From Flavobacterium sp. BFFFF2 (GTDB taxonomy: Bacteria > Bacteroidota > Bacteroidia > Flavobacteriales > Flavobacteriaceae), in NCBI GenBank assembly GCA_002256385.1, contig NKJD01000009.1, positions 1-64,000 of the forward strand: a DNA stretch of 64,000 nt, read 5' to 3'. Each line of letters opens with the position of its first letter. Positions within the stretch are counted from its first letter, which is position 1. Position numbers and translations under genes: made by a program. A model generated the notes under the pieces. It ran no database searches and had not been told where the DNA came from. It saw only the letters and a list, made by a program, of their open reading frames with translations. Shown one piece after another: positions 41,146-50,626 of this stretch.

Positions 41146-41757
41146 ATGAAAATTATTTGTGTAGGACGCAATTATGTGGATCATGTGGACGAATTAAAAA
41201 ATGAGCGCCCCACTGAACCCTTGTTGTTTTTGAAACCTGACTCCGCTTTATTACCCAAAAACAACCATTTTTATATTCCAGAATGGAGCCAAAATCTGCA
41301 ACACGAAATTGAATTGGTCGTCAAAATCAATAGGGTAGGGAAGTACATCGAAAAACAATTTGCCCATAAATATTACGACGAAATTACCGTCGGCATTGAT
41401 TTTACGGCCCGTGATGTACAAGATAAATTAAAAGCAGCAGGTCACCCTTGGGAACGTGCAAAGGCATTTGATCATTCGGCTGTGGTAGGTAAATTTATTT
41501 CAAAAAATGCGATAGAATCTGTAGAAAACTGTAACTTTGAATTACATAATTCCCAAAGGATGGTGCAAAAAGGGAATACGGCTTCTATGATTTGGTCTGT
41601 AGACGAACTCATTGCGGAGGCTTCAAAATACTTTACACTTAAAATTGGGGATTTGCTATTCACTGGAACGCCTAGTGGGGTGGCTGCCGTTAAAAATGGT
41701 GACATACTTGAAGGGTTTTTGGAACAACAACGAATGTTTAAAGTAACAATTAGGTAA
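41146..41757 (+). CDS. Fumarylacetoacetate hydrolase-family protein
   Basis: This 203-residue protein shows the FAH fold pattern. It begins IICVGRNYVDH and has LLFLKPDSALL, QHEIELVVKI (metal-binding Glu pair), VGIDFTARDVQ, KAFDHSAVVG and FTGTPSGV. Family members are oxaloacetate decarboxylases, acylpyruvases or fumarylpyruvases that use Mg2+ or Mn2+. The substrate cannot be decided here. It lies 17 bp after the exonuclease gene and overlaps the Hpt gene by one base. Confidence 0.88.
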   Translation: MKIICVGRNYVDHVDELKNERPTEPLLFLKPDSALLPKNNHFYIPEWSQNLQHEIELVVKINRVGKYIEKQFAHKYYDEITVGIDFTARDVQDKLKAAGHPWERAKAFDHSAVVGKFISKNAIESVENCNFELHNSQRMVQKGNTASMIWSVDELIAEASKYFTLKIGDLLFTGTPSGVAAVKNGDILEGFLEQQRMFKVTIR

Positions 41758-42101
41758 TGGCAATTTATTATAACTTAGCGAAAGTACATGCGTTATCAGA
41801 GGACGATGATGATTTTGTAATTCAAATACTTCAGTTGTTTTTGACAGAAGTACCGGAAGATTTGGTTCATTTAAATAATGCCATTGAACAAAAGGAGTAT
41901 GCCGAAGCCCACAGTTTTGCTCATAAAATTAAGCCGACCATTGATTTATTGGGCATGAATATGACCTATGAAGAAATTTTGCTAATTGAAGATTGGGCCA
42001 AACGCCAAGGAAAACGGAAAGAAATTAAAACAGTATTTCAATCTGTAGAACAGCATATTCATAAGGCAATGAAAGAAATCCGAAAAGATTTTAGTTTGTA
42101 A
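41757..42101 (+). CDS. Hpt-domain phosphotransfer protein
   Basis: This 114-residue helical protein carries the phosphorylatable His in AHSFAHKIKPTIDLLGM, the signature of histidine phosphotransfer domains. It starts within the stop codon of the preceding gene. It probably relays phosphate between a hybrid kinase and a response regulator encoded elsewhere, because no partner is nearby. The terminator at 42121 follows. Confidence 0.85.
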   Translation: MAIYYNLAKVHALSEDDDDFVIQILQLFLTEVPEDLVHLNNAIEQKEYAEAHSFAHKIKPTIDLLGMNMTYEEILLIEDWAKRQGKRKEIKTVFQSVEQHIHKAMKEIRKDFSL

Positions 42102-42120
42102 ACCTTTCAATTGAAAATGA

Positions 42121-42162
42121 AATAGGCATCAGAAAATAACATTTCCTGATGCCTATTTTTTA
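42121..42162. terminator. Bidirectional terminator
   Basis: The stem AATAGGCATCAG/CTGATGCCTATT (12 perfect pairs) is followed by a T-run on the plus strand. The loop is 13 bases. The stop codon of the convergent TonB-receptor gene lies at its right edge, so it can serve both genes. Confidence 0.9.
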
Positions 42163-44640
42163 TCCTGGAAAATCTGCGTCATTTCCATCTTGACCTCCTG
42201 TTCGAGGTTTTTTATCGCGCTCTTTGTCTGTTTTTTGTTTGTTAAAACGATATGTAAAAGTCAATGTGATTTGTCGCACCCGCCATTGCATGGCGATGTC
42301 AGAATAGGTGCTAGGCACATCCACAATCATGAGTCTTTTGCGGGTATTGAATACATCATTGACCGACAATGACAAAGTAGCACGGTCTTTCAGCAAATCT
42401 TTGCTAAAAGCCAAATTGGCTGACAATACCCCTTTTGAGGTCCCTTGCGCATTTTTTTGCGGGGCATTGTAAGAGATATTCGTTTGCCAATCAATGCCAT
42501 AAGGCAGCGTAATTTTTGAGTTGATTCGACTGAACCAACTAAATGTTTGAAAATTTAAATTCTGATAGATGTTTACATTTTGATTTTGGATCGGGTCAAA
42601 ATACGTATAGTTATAATCTCCCTTTATTTCATTTCTAAAAACATTGACGTTTCCATTGATTTTCCACCATTTATAGGGTGCATAATTACAAGTAACATCA
42701 AGTCCCATTCGGTATTCATTGGCCAAATTAATAGGCGTCGTTAAAATAACAGGTGTTCCGTCAGGTAAAATTTCCTTTACAGTCCGAACAGGTTGAAATG
42801 AATTTTGGGTAAAATTATAATAGGCAGAAGAAGTCAAGGTAACTGCCCCAATCTTTTGTAAATGAGTCAATTCAATGGCGTCAGTTAAAGTAGGGTTTAA
42901 GTTTGGGTTCCCTTGAAAAATACTAATATTGCTGGAATAATTTGAAAATGGATTCAAAAAACGCCCACGGGGCCGGTTGATTCTTTTGCTGTAACTGAGG
43001 CTAATGGTATTTTGATTGGCCAATTCATAAGAGACCAACGCACTTGGGAAAAAGTTGTTGTAGTGCTTTTTGGTATAACTATTGGTGCCCAATAAGTTGA
43101 CATCAATGTTGCTATCTTCAAAACGGATACCCGCCTGAAAACTGATTTTTTTGTATTTATTTCCTGCTTGCAAAAAGGCAGCATTAATCTTTTCTAAATA
43201 CTCAACGGTATTTGTGAAGTTTATATTTGGAATCCAGTTTGACCCATCAAATTCATCCACCTGATATTGTGTCAGTTGTCTGTTGTAATCGGCTTTGTAG
43301 CCCGCTTCAAATTGGCCGTTATTGCCTAGGGGTAAAATGTAATTTAACTGGGCAAAATTGCGCGATTGATTTTGGTTGTTAATTGTTCTTTGAGGTCCTA
43401 ACTGAGTGTCGCTAATTTGCGCTCGGGTATTGTCTAAACTGCTTGAAAATGCGGCATCAAAGCTTAATCTATGCCCATCTTTGGCAAATTTTTGCACCCA
43501 AGCGCTGGTATATTCAATGGAATTTGATTCGTTTGTTTGCTCGTTGGTCCGATTTCTAACATTGGTGAAATTGCCATTGGCATCATAGTAGGTATAGTTA
43601 ACCAGTTCTGGATTTTCGCCTGTACTTTTGCGGTAATTTACCGCATTAGACCACACCAATGATTTGGTTAAAAACCAATCGGTTCCAACGGTGTAATTAA
43701 AGTTTTTGGTCCAATTTTCGTTGTTGTGCTGTTCGTGGATAAAATTGCTTGGTTGGCGGTTGCTGTCAAAATTCTGCGTTGAAAGCGTGCTGTTTCCTGG
43801 GCTATTGCGGTAACTATAGCCCAACGTATTAAACAAATTAAATTGCGCCGTTTTATAATTAATGTTTGAATTGAAACCGTGATTGGCTGGCGTACCGGTA
43901 TTCACAGAAATAGAACCATCGACTCCTTGGTTTTTGCCTTGCTTCAGTAAAATATTGATTATACCAGAACCTCCTTCGGCATCGTAGCGGGCCGACGGAT
44001 TGGTTACTACTTCAATTTTATCGAGGGCATCCGCAGGAATTTGTCGCAACACATCACTAATACTATTTCCGTTTATAGGTCTGCCATTAATAAGAATACG
44101 CACATTGTCACTGCCCCGAAGCGTCACATTTCCTTCTACATCAACGGCTACCGATGGCACATTGTCCAATACATCGCTGGCTGTACCGCCCTTTACTGTC
44201 AAATCTTTGGATACGTTATAAATTCGTTTGTCTAATTTGATTTCAACAGCGCTCTTTTCCGATTTAATAGTCACTTCCTTAAGTTTAGTGGCATCCGATT
44301 CCATGTTGATGATCCCTAAATCTTCATTTTTGGTATATGTTTTTTCTGGTAATTGTATGGTTTTAAAGGAAATAAATTCCACGCTCATGGAGTAATTACC
44401 TGGTATTAATTCGATGGAAAAATTCCCTAGACCGTCTGTGACGCCCCAGCTTTTTTGTTTTTTCTGGGAATTAACAGGAATAAAAGTAACAGTGGCATAT
44501 TCTAGTGGACTTTTTGCGAGCTTATCTCGTACTTTTCCGGTAAGTATTACCTTTGTCACAGTGTTATTTCTTTGCGTTTGTCCCATTAAAAAACAAAAGG
44601 AAAATAAACAAATTGCCAAGGCAATAGAGGAAGTCTTCAT
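42160..44640 (-). CDS. TonB-dependent receptor, outer-membrane beta-barrel family
   Basis: This protein of about 826 residues has a signal peptide after the chosen start MKTSSIALAICLFSFCFLMG. A carboxypeptidase-like N-terminal domain follows (SPLEYATVTFIPVNSQ), then a plug (GGTASDVLDNVPSVAVDVEG and VRILINGRPING). The long C-terminal barrel ends TLTFTYRFNKQK. The plug sequence is the typical OMP_b-brl_3 form of Bacteroidetes. The substrate is unknown, and no SusD partner is adjacent. An upstream in-frame Met (44679) would add 13 residues before the signal peptide. Confidence 0.88.
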   Translation of the reverse strand: MKTSSIALAICLFSFCFLMGQTQRNNTVTKVILTGKVRDKLAKSPLEYATVTFIPVNSQKKQKSWGVTDGLGNFSIELIPGNYSMSVEFISFKTIQLPEKTYTKNEDLGIINMESDATKLKEVTIKSEKSAVEIKLDKRIYNVSKDLTVKGGTASDVLDNVPSVAVDVEGNVTLRGSDNVRILINGRPINGNSISDVLRQIPADALDKIEVVTNPSARYDAEGGSGIINILLKQGKNQGVDGSISVNTGTPANHGFNSNINYKTAQFNLFNTLGYSYRNSPGNSTLSTQNFDSNRQPSNFIHEQHNNENWTKNFNYTVGTDWFLTKSLVWSNAVNYRKSTGENPELVNYTYYDANGNFTNVRNRTNEQTNESNSIEYTSAWVQKFAKDGHRLSFDAAFSSSLDNTRAQISDTQLGPQRTINNQNQSRNFAQLNYILPLGNNGQFEAGYKADYNRQLTQYQVDEFDGSNWIPNINFTNTVEYLEKINAAFLQAGNKYKKISFQAGIRFEDSNIDVNLLGTNSYTKKHYNNFFPSALVSYELANQNTISLSYSKRINRPRGRFLNPFSNYSSNISIFQGNPNLNPTLTDAIELTHLQKIGAVTLTSSAYYNFTQNSFQPVRTVKEILPDGTPVILTTPINLANEYRMGLDVTCNYAPYKWWKINGNVNVFRNEIKGDYNYTYFDPIQNQNVNIYQNLNFQTFSWFSRINSKITLPYGIDWQTNISYNAPQKNAQGTSKGVLSANLAFSKDLLKDRATLSLSVNDVFNTRKRLMIVDVPSTYSDIAMQWRVRQITLTFTYRFNKQKTDKERDKKPRTGGQDGNDADFPG

Positions 44641-44735
44641 AGCTATTAATTCAAGGCGCAAAGGTAGCTTTCTGATCATTTTGAAAAGCCAAAATCCTGT
44701 TAAAAGGGGAGGGGTAAGCGGGGTTTAAAAGGATG

Positions 44736-45605
44736 TTATTTACTGGTGAACCAATCACGCAAGTTTAAAAGAACCCCGGGATCACCTAATATTTTGCGGT
44801 GACCCAAACCATCTGTGATGATGCAACTGCCATTTGGCAAACTAGCCGTAATGTTTTGGGCACATTGCACGGGAATTTCCAAATCATTAGAATCGTGAAT
44901 CACCAAAACAGGAAATGGAATTTGAGGCGCCACCTTGTTGGCATCATAATTGGACATGGGTTGCCCAAGTTTTGATTCATAATGGTTTTTCATACGCTGG
45001 CCATACGAAACGTCCAATCCTAGTGCTGCGACAAACGGATCAATAATATCTTGAATGACATCGCCACTGCCAATCACTGCCATTTTTTTTACTTCGAAGC
45101 CTCTGGCTGCGGCGTTTAACAATGACATGCCACCTAGCGAATGCCCCACAGCCACTTCAAAAGTGCCGATTTTACGTGTAATTTCTAAAATACTTGAAAT
45201 AAATTCAACCATCATGGTAGTACTTCCTTCTGATTGCCCATGTGCAGGCGCGTCAAAACTCCACACTTCGTAACCAAGCTTGAGCAATAAATCGGTTATT
45301 TTATATAGTTGTGTTCCACGACCTGACCAACCATGCACTAATAGCGCTTTTCTGTCACTTTCGCCCCAACGATACACTTGGATTTCTTTGTTAATTTCAG
45401 GAATAAAAATTCTTCTTTGTGAAGCTAAATGATAATGCCGGTTTTCACGCTTTGGCCTAATGTGTCTAATGGGTTTTGAAAACAGATAAACCGCTAGTTT
45501 GGTGGTTAAAGATTTTGAAAACAACGAACTCAGCCATACTGTATTTTTAATTACAGCTGGAACCTGCGGAGATGGCGTTCGTTTATGGTTTTTTTTCTTT
45601 GACAT
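44736..45605 (-). CDS. Alpha/beta hydrolase
   Basis: This 289-residue enzyme has the nucleophile elbow GHSLGG (Ser156), the oxyanion loop VHGWSGRGTQL, a late Asp (IHDSNDLEIP) and the catalytic His in GLGHRKIL. The YDAPAHGQSEGS-like stretch before the nucleophile resembles lysophospholipases and esterases. A basic N-terminal 50 residues, without a signal peptide, precede the fold. The substrate is unknown. It is a single gene. Confidence 0.85.
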   Translation of the reverse strand: MSKKKNHKRTPSPQVPAVIKNTVWLSSLFSKSLTTKLAVYLFSKPIRHIRPKRENRHYHLASQRRIFIPEINKEIQVYRWGESDRKALLVHGWSGRGTQLYKITDLLLKLGYEVWSFDAPAHGQSEGSTTMMVEFISSILEITRKIGTFEVAVGHSLGGMSLLNAAARGFEVKKMAVIGSGDVIQDIIDPFVAALGLDVSYGQRMKNHYESKLGQPMSNYDANKVAPQIPFPVLVIHDSNDLEIPVQCAQNITASLPNGSCIITDGLGHRKILGDPGVLLNLRDWFTSK

Positions 45606-45806
45606 AACAAGTGTACAAATATAGGTTTATTTATGATTGAATTTCAGATAATCGATAAAAATCAACTGTTTGTCTATCGCAAAAGAAGCATGAATCCATA
45701 CAAAAGGGGATGGTTTTACTTGATTTTCAAATTTAAAAGTTTCAAAAAGGGAAATTAGGTTGTTCGCATTTTTTTTTTTACTTTTTCACCCACTAATCTT
45801 CATTTT

Positions 45807-47747
45807 ATGCAAAAGCAGACTAGAGTCATTATTGAACAAGTTTCACCCCAATTAGATGGTGGTGTTTTTCCAATTAAACGTGTTGTAGGTCAGACGATTG
45901 AAGTAACTGCCCATGTGTTTGCCGATGGCCATGATGTGGTAGCAGCTTCGCTGTGGATTCAACACGAAAATGAAAAGAAAGCCCAAGAAATCAGAATGAA
46001 TCCTACGGGGAATGATGAATGGGAGGCCAGTTTTGTGGTAAACAATCAGGGGTATTACACCTATTATATTGAAGGTTGGGTGGATCAGGCCTTAAATTGG
46101 CAACATGGCACCGAACGCAAAATTAAAGATGGTCAATACCTCCGGTCTGAATTGCTGGAAGGAGCGTTGTATTGTGAAGCCATATTAAAGAAGGTGTCTG
46201 CTGCACATAAACCCTTTTTAAAGGAAGCCATTGAAGCGCTTCAAGAAGAAAAATTATATGATAAAGGAATAGCCATTGCCCTTTCAGAAGAATTACACAA
46301 CCTATTTACTCAATTTCCAACCCGCGAATTATCCAATCAATCAGATCCGCTGCGTGTATATGTTGATCGGAAAAAAGCACTTTTTAGCACTTGGTACGAA
46401 TTTTTCCCCAGATCTGCCGCGCAAGAGCTAGGTAAACATGGCACTTTTAAAGATTGTGAAGCTTTGTTGCCCCGCGTGGCTGCTATGGGTTTTGATACCT
46501 TGTATTTTCCGCCCATCCATCCGATTGGCGAAGTCAACCGAAAAGGGAAAAACAATGCCACCGCTGCCGAACCAGGCGATGTGGGCTCTCCTTGGGGTAT
46601 TGGTTCGCAATATGGCGGTCACAAAGCTGTACACCCCGAGCTAGGTTCCATTGATGATTTTAAATCGTTGGTGCAAAAAGCACAAGAATACGGCATTGAA
46701 ATTGCCATGGATTTTGCGTTGCAAGCTGCCCCCGATCATCCATATGTAAAAGAACACCCGCAATGGTTCAAATGGCGTCCAGACGGCACGGTGCAGTATG
46801 CCGAAAATCCACCTAAAAAATACCAAGATATTCTACCCATCTATTTTGAAACGCCCGACTGGAAGGCACTTTGGGACGAATTGCTTTCAGCGATGTTGTA
46901 TTGGATTGAAACCTGCAATATCCGTGTTTTCCGAGTTGATAATCCGCATACCAAACCCTATTATTTCTGGGGCTGGCTCATTGAAGAGGTAAAGAAACAA
47001 CACCCAGATATTTTATTTTTATCGGAATCATTCACCCGACCGAAAGTAATGCATGAATTGGCCAAACAAGGGTTTACCCAATCGTATTCTTATTTTACGT
47101 GGCGCAACAGCAAAGCCGAATTGATCGAATACATGACCGAACTGACGCAAAGCAATCAAAAAGAATTTTTCCGCCCCAATTTTTGGCCGAATACACCAGA
47201 TATTTTACCCTATGCCCTGCAAACGGGACATGAGAGCGTCTATTTGCACAAATATTTCTTAGCCGCCACGCTGAGTTCCAGTGTCGGAATTTACGGCCCT
47301 GCCTACGAATACATGGTATCTGCCCCGATGCCTGGCAAAGAAGAATACCACCAATCAGAGAAATATGAAATCTATCACTGGGATTGGAACCACCAAAATA
47401 AATTAACCACGCTTATTGGCCGATTGAATCGTTTGCGCCATGAACACGCTTCGTTGCAACAAACCAACAACATCCAGTTTTGTGCCACTGACAGCGATCA
47501 GGTGATTGCGTATCATAAGTGGGATGATGAAAAATCAGATGAAACTTTAATGATTTGCAGCATTGACCCTTATCAAATTAAACAAGCTTGGGTGCAATTG
47601 CCGTTGCAATCGTTGGGAATTGCCGAAGGCAGGCCTATTCGGGTGGTTGAGTTGATTACTGGAAACACTTATATTTGGGATCGGGAGTGGAATTTTGTTG
47701 AATTACATCCTTCCTTGCCGTTCCATTTATTTAAAATATACAAATAA
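45807..47747 (+). CDS. glgE: Alpha-1,4-glucan:maltose-1-phosphate maltosyltransferase
   Basis: This 646-residue GH13-family enzyme has an N-terminal beta-sandwich domain and a catalytic barrel. The nucleophile is Asp378 in FRVDNPHTKP, and the acid/base is Glu407 in LFLSESFTRP. The FRVDNPHTKP block is the hallmark of GlgE, as opposed to trehalose synthase. It lengthens alpha-1,4-glucan with maltose 1-phosphate. Maltokinase follows after 2 bp, supplying the donor. The usual TreS partner is not adjacent. Confidence 0.93.
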   Translation: MQKQTRVIIEQVSPQLDGGVFPIKRVVGQTIEVTAHVFADGHDVVAASLWIQHENEKKAQEIRMNPTGNDEWEASFVVNNQGYYTYYIEGWVDQALNWQHGTERKIKDGQYLRSELLEGALYCEAILKKVSAAHKPFLKEAIEALQEEKLYDKGIAIALSEELHNLFTQFPTRELSNQSDPLRVYVDRKKALFSTWYEFFPRSAAQELGKHGTFKDCEALLPRVAAMGFDTLYFPPIHPIGEVNRKGKNNATAAEPGDVGSPWGIGSQYGGHKAVHPELGSIDDFKSLVQKAQEYGIEIAMDFALQAAPDHPYVKEHPQWFKWRPDGTVQYAENPPKKYQDILPIYFETPDWKALWDELLSAMLYWIETCNIRVFRVDNPHTKPYYFWGWLIEEVKKQHPDILFLSESFTRPKVMHELAKQGFTQSYSYFTWRNSKAELIEYMTELTQSNQKEFFRPNFWPNTPDILPYALQTGHESVYLHKYFLAATLSSSVGIYGPAYEYMVSAPMPGKEEYHQSEKYEIYHWDWNHQNKLTTLIGRLNRLRHEHASLQQTNNIQFCATDSDQVIAYHKWDDEKSDETLMICSIDPYQIKQAWVQLPLQSLGIAEGRPIRVVELITGNTYIWDREWNFVELHPSLPFHLFKIYK

Positions 47748-47749
47748 TT

Positions 47750-49372
47750 ATGGGAAATGTAGACCAAGAAACGTTTAGTACCCCTTTTGAATTCAAATGC
47801 GAGTGGAAAAATGCGTTGGATGATGCAGAATTCGTCAAAGTTTTTTCATCGGATATTTTAGAACAGTACATTATCAACAAACGTTGGTATGGGGGCAAAG
47901 CCAGTACGCTTAAATATGTTGAAATAGTCGATCATTTTAAAATAGCTTCCAAAAAGAACACTTATTATGGTGTGTTGTTGGAAGTCAACTTTAAAGAAGC
48001 TTTTTTTCAGCATTATTTTATGCCGCTGTCTTTTATGTCGCAAGATGAATTGGACACCAGCACCATCATTGCGCCCATTGTGATGAATGGCTTACAAGGC
48101 TATTTGGTAGATGCTTTGCACCAAGAAGATTTCCGAAAATTATTGTTTGAAAATATCGTGCAAGCGCAAGATGACAGCAGTTCCAAATTGGTATTCCACA
48201 AGGGAATCAAATTAGCGGACAAAAGCTATAAGTCCTCGCGTTTTATGGGCTTGGAACAGAGCAATACTTCCATTATTTATAATGATGCCTATGTGCTTAA
48301 AATTTTCCGCCGCATTTATGTCAGTACCAATCCGGACTACGAAATCAGCCGGTTTTTAACGGACCGCATGCACTTTAAAAATACACCAGCCTACACCGGA
48401 AGCATCAATTTGGCATTACCTGAAGGCAACATTACCTTGGGGCTCATGCAAGAATTGGTGCCAAACCAAGGTGATGCATGGAAATTTATGTTGGATGCCA
48501 TTGACGTGGTATTTGAAAACCAAAAAGCCAAAAAAATTAAAATTGACAAATTGCCCCATTTGGATTTGTTTCAACGGGTGAAAATTCAAAAATTACCACC
48601 AGAAATCATCGATTGGGTCGGTTTGAGTTTGTTTTTACGGGTGCAAACCATGGCCATTAGGACGGCAGAAATGCACATTGCGTTGGGTGGCGACATTCAT
48701 GACACGGCCTTTACACCCACCACTTACAATGGCGATTACACGGTTTGGCTCAAAAACCGCATGCTGTATCAGTTTCAAAATCGGTTAAATATCATTGAAA
48801 ATAGCTTGCACAAGTTGGATGGATTGGCGCTGGAATTAGCCCAATTGTTTATGGAAAACAAAAAGCAAGTCCGAAAGCATTTTGTCGATTTTGACTGGAC
48901 CAAAATGAAATCGGAACGCATTCGCATTCACGGCGATTATCATTTGGGGCAAGTGTTGGTCAATGGTGATGATTTTTACATCTTGGATTTTGAAGGCGAA
49001 CCCGAAAGCACCATCCGCGACCGCAAAGTGAAGCAGCCGCCGCTTAAAGATGTAGCGGGCATTTTCAGGTCATTCCATTATGCCATTTATGCCACCATTT
49101 TTAACAACAAAGACAAATACACTTTTGACCAAGAAACCTTGTTCAAGTCGGGCGAATTGCTGTTCAACTACATCGTCGGCATCTTTTTGGACGCCTATGT
49201 GGAAACGGCCCAAAGAGGCAATTTGAACATTGGCTACAGCCACGAAATTGAATTTTTGTTGCGCTATTGTTTACTCGAAAAAGCAGTGTATGAATTAGGA
49301 TACGAATTGAATTCAAGACCGCGTTGGGCGGTGATTCCGCTCAAGGGGATTCAGAGTATAATGGGGTATTGA
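47750..49372 (+). CDS. mak: Maltokinase
   Basis: This 540-residue protein has a basic N-terminal lobe (NKRWYGGKAS) and the kinase signature RIHGDYHLGQVLV with YILDFEGEP behind it. These are the catalytic and metal-binding motifs of maltokinases (Pep2/Mak). It phosphorylates maltose to maltose 1-phosphate for GlgE, encoded 2 bp upstream. It is not fused to trehalose synthase here. A repeat tract begins shortly after the stop codon. Confidence 0.9.
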   Translation: MGNVDQETFSTPFEFKCEWKNALDDAEFVKVFSSDILEQYIINKRWYGGKASTLKYVEIVDHFKIASKKNTYYGVLLEVNFKEAFFQHYFMPLSFMSQDELDTSTIIAPIVMNGLQGYLVDALHQEDFRKLLFENIVQAQDDSSSKLVFHKGIKLADKSYKSSRFMGLEQSNTSIIYNDAYVLKIFRRIYVSTNPDYEISRFLTDRMHFKNTPAYTGSINLALPEGNITLGLMQELVPNQGDAWKFMLDAIDVVFENQKAKKIKIDKLPHLDLFQRVKIQKLPPEIIDWVGLSLFLRVQTMAIRTAEMHIALGGDIHDTAFTPTTYNGDYTVWLKNRMLYQFQNRLNIIENSLHKLDGLALELAQLFMENKKQVRKHFVDFDWTKMKSERIRIHGDYHLGQVLVNGDDFYILDFEGEPESTIRDRKVKQPPLKDVAGIFRSFHYAIYATIFNNKDKYTFDQETLFKSGELLFNYIVGIFLDAYVETAQRGNLNIGYSHEIEFLLRYCLLEKAVYELGYELNSRPRWAVIPLKGIQSIMGY

Positions 49373-49626
49373 TTTCTTGTTTGTAATGTTGCATGTTTGT
49401 AAAGTTGAAAGTTTGTAACGTTGAAAGTTTGTAAAGTTTGAAAGATTTGAAATTTAAAGTTTGGACCTGATTGCTATCAGTATGAGACCGAAGGATATCA
49501 TTTTGATAATCATCCGAATGAGTTTTGACATTGTATCTTTCGATCTAAAGAGATGACGTAAGGGCGATTTCGGACTTAGCAATTAAGATTGTGAATTGAA
49601 AAATAAAAAGAATTTTAAAGTAGAAA
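49373..49626. repeat. TTTGTAA/GTTGAAAG repeat tract
   Basis: The first 70 bp consist of variants of GTTTGTAA(A/C)GTTGAAA (about 49381-49450). The rest is AT-rich and presumably carries the promoter of the Mrr gene. Confidence 0.75.
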
Positions 49627-50520
49627 ATGAACAAGGAAATACCAAAATTTCACGAAACTTTCAACCCAATTTTGGAGATATTAAGTAATGGAGAAACGAT
49701 TCATACGAGAGATTTACAGAAATTAGTAATTGAAAGATATTTTTCAGACTTAACAGAAATTCAATTGCTTGAAAAAACAAAGTCAGGCGAAAACTTAGTA
49801 AATAACAGAATTGCTTGGGGAAAATCATATTTAAAAAAAGGAGGGTATATTTTTTATCCAGAAAGAGGAAATGTGAAAATTACTGAAAAAGGATTAAAAC
49901 AGAAATCTCAATTATCATTAAAGAATGTGGTTGAAGATTCTGGTATTGTCAATTTTTACTCTGACGAAAATTCTAAATCAAATACTGAAAAGGTTGAAAT
50001 TAAAGAAATTATAAATTCATCTCCACAAGATTTAATAGATTCGGGTTTTTCACAAATTGAGAGAGAAGTAAAAAATGATTTGCTGGATAAACTAAAAACC
50101 ATCGATCCGTATTATTTTGAAAAAGTCATTTTAATTCTACTCAAAAAAATGGGATATGGTGAATTTATCGAAACTTCCAAATCAGGTGATGGCGGAATTG
50201 ATGGGATCATAAACGAAGACAAACTTGGATTGGATAAAATTTACATTCAAGCAAAGAGATTCAGTGAAAACAAGGTTCGTGAAAAAGATATTAGAAATTT
50301 TATTGGAGCAATGAGTGGTGATACAAATAAAGGAGTCTTCGTTACAACTTCTTTATTTGATGCTGGCGCAATTGAAAAAGCTAAAAATGCGCATCATAAA
50401 ATTATATTACTTGATGGAAATAAATTGGTTGACCTGATGCACGAGTTTAATGTAGGGATACAAATTAAAGCAACGTACGAGGTCAAACAACTAGATGAAG
50501 ATTTCTTCGAAGAACAATAA
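49627..50520 (+). CDS. mrr: Mrr-type restriction endonuclease
   Basis: This 297-residue protein has a winged-helix N-terminus (residues about 1-95) and a C-terminal Mrr_cat PD-(D/E)XK domain. Catalytic residues are D192 (SGDGGIDGIINE), Q208 and K210 (IYIQAKRF). The late LFDAGAIEKAKNAHHKIILLDG segment is typical. Mrr enzymes cut modified DNA and act as type IV restriction. The gene is AT-rich compared with its neighbours and is bordered by repeats, which suggests acquisition. No methyltransferase is adjacent. Confidence 0.88.
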   Translation: MNKEIPKFHETFNPILEILSNGETIHTRDLQKLVIERYFSDLTEIQLLEKTKSGENLVNNRIAWGKSYLKKGGYIFYPERGNVKITEKGLKQKSQLSLKNVVEDSGIVNFYSDENSKSNTEKVEIKEIINSSPQDLIDSGFSQIEREVKNDLLDKLKTIDPYYFEKVILILLKKMGYGEFIETSKSGDGGIDGIINEDKLGLDKIYIQAKRFSENKVREKDIRNFIGAMSGDTNKGVFVTTSLFDAGAIEKAKNAHHKIILLDGNKLVDLMHEFNVGIQIKATYEVKQLDEDFFEEQ

Positions 50521-50626
50521 AACCAATCACTTATTTTTTTTTATCCTGTATAATATACTTGCCAACTATAAATTGCATTTGTATAAAAACCTATATAATC
50601 TTGAATCAAATAAGTATTTTTAGCAC

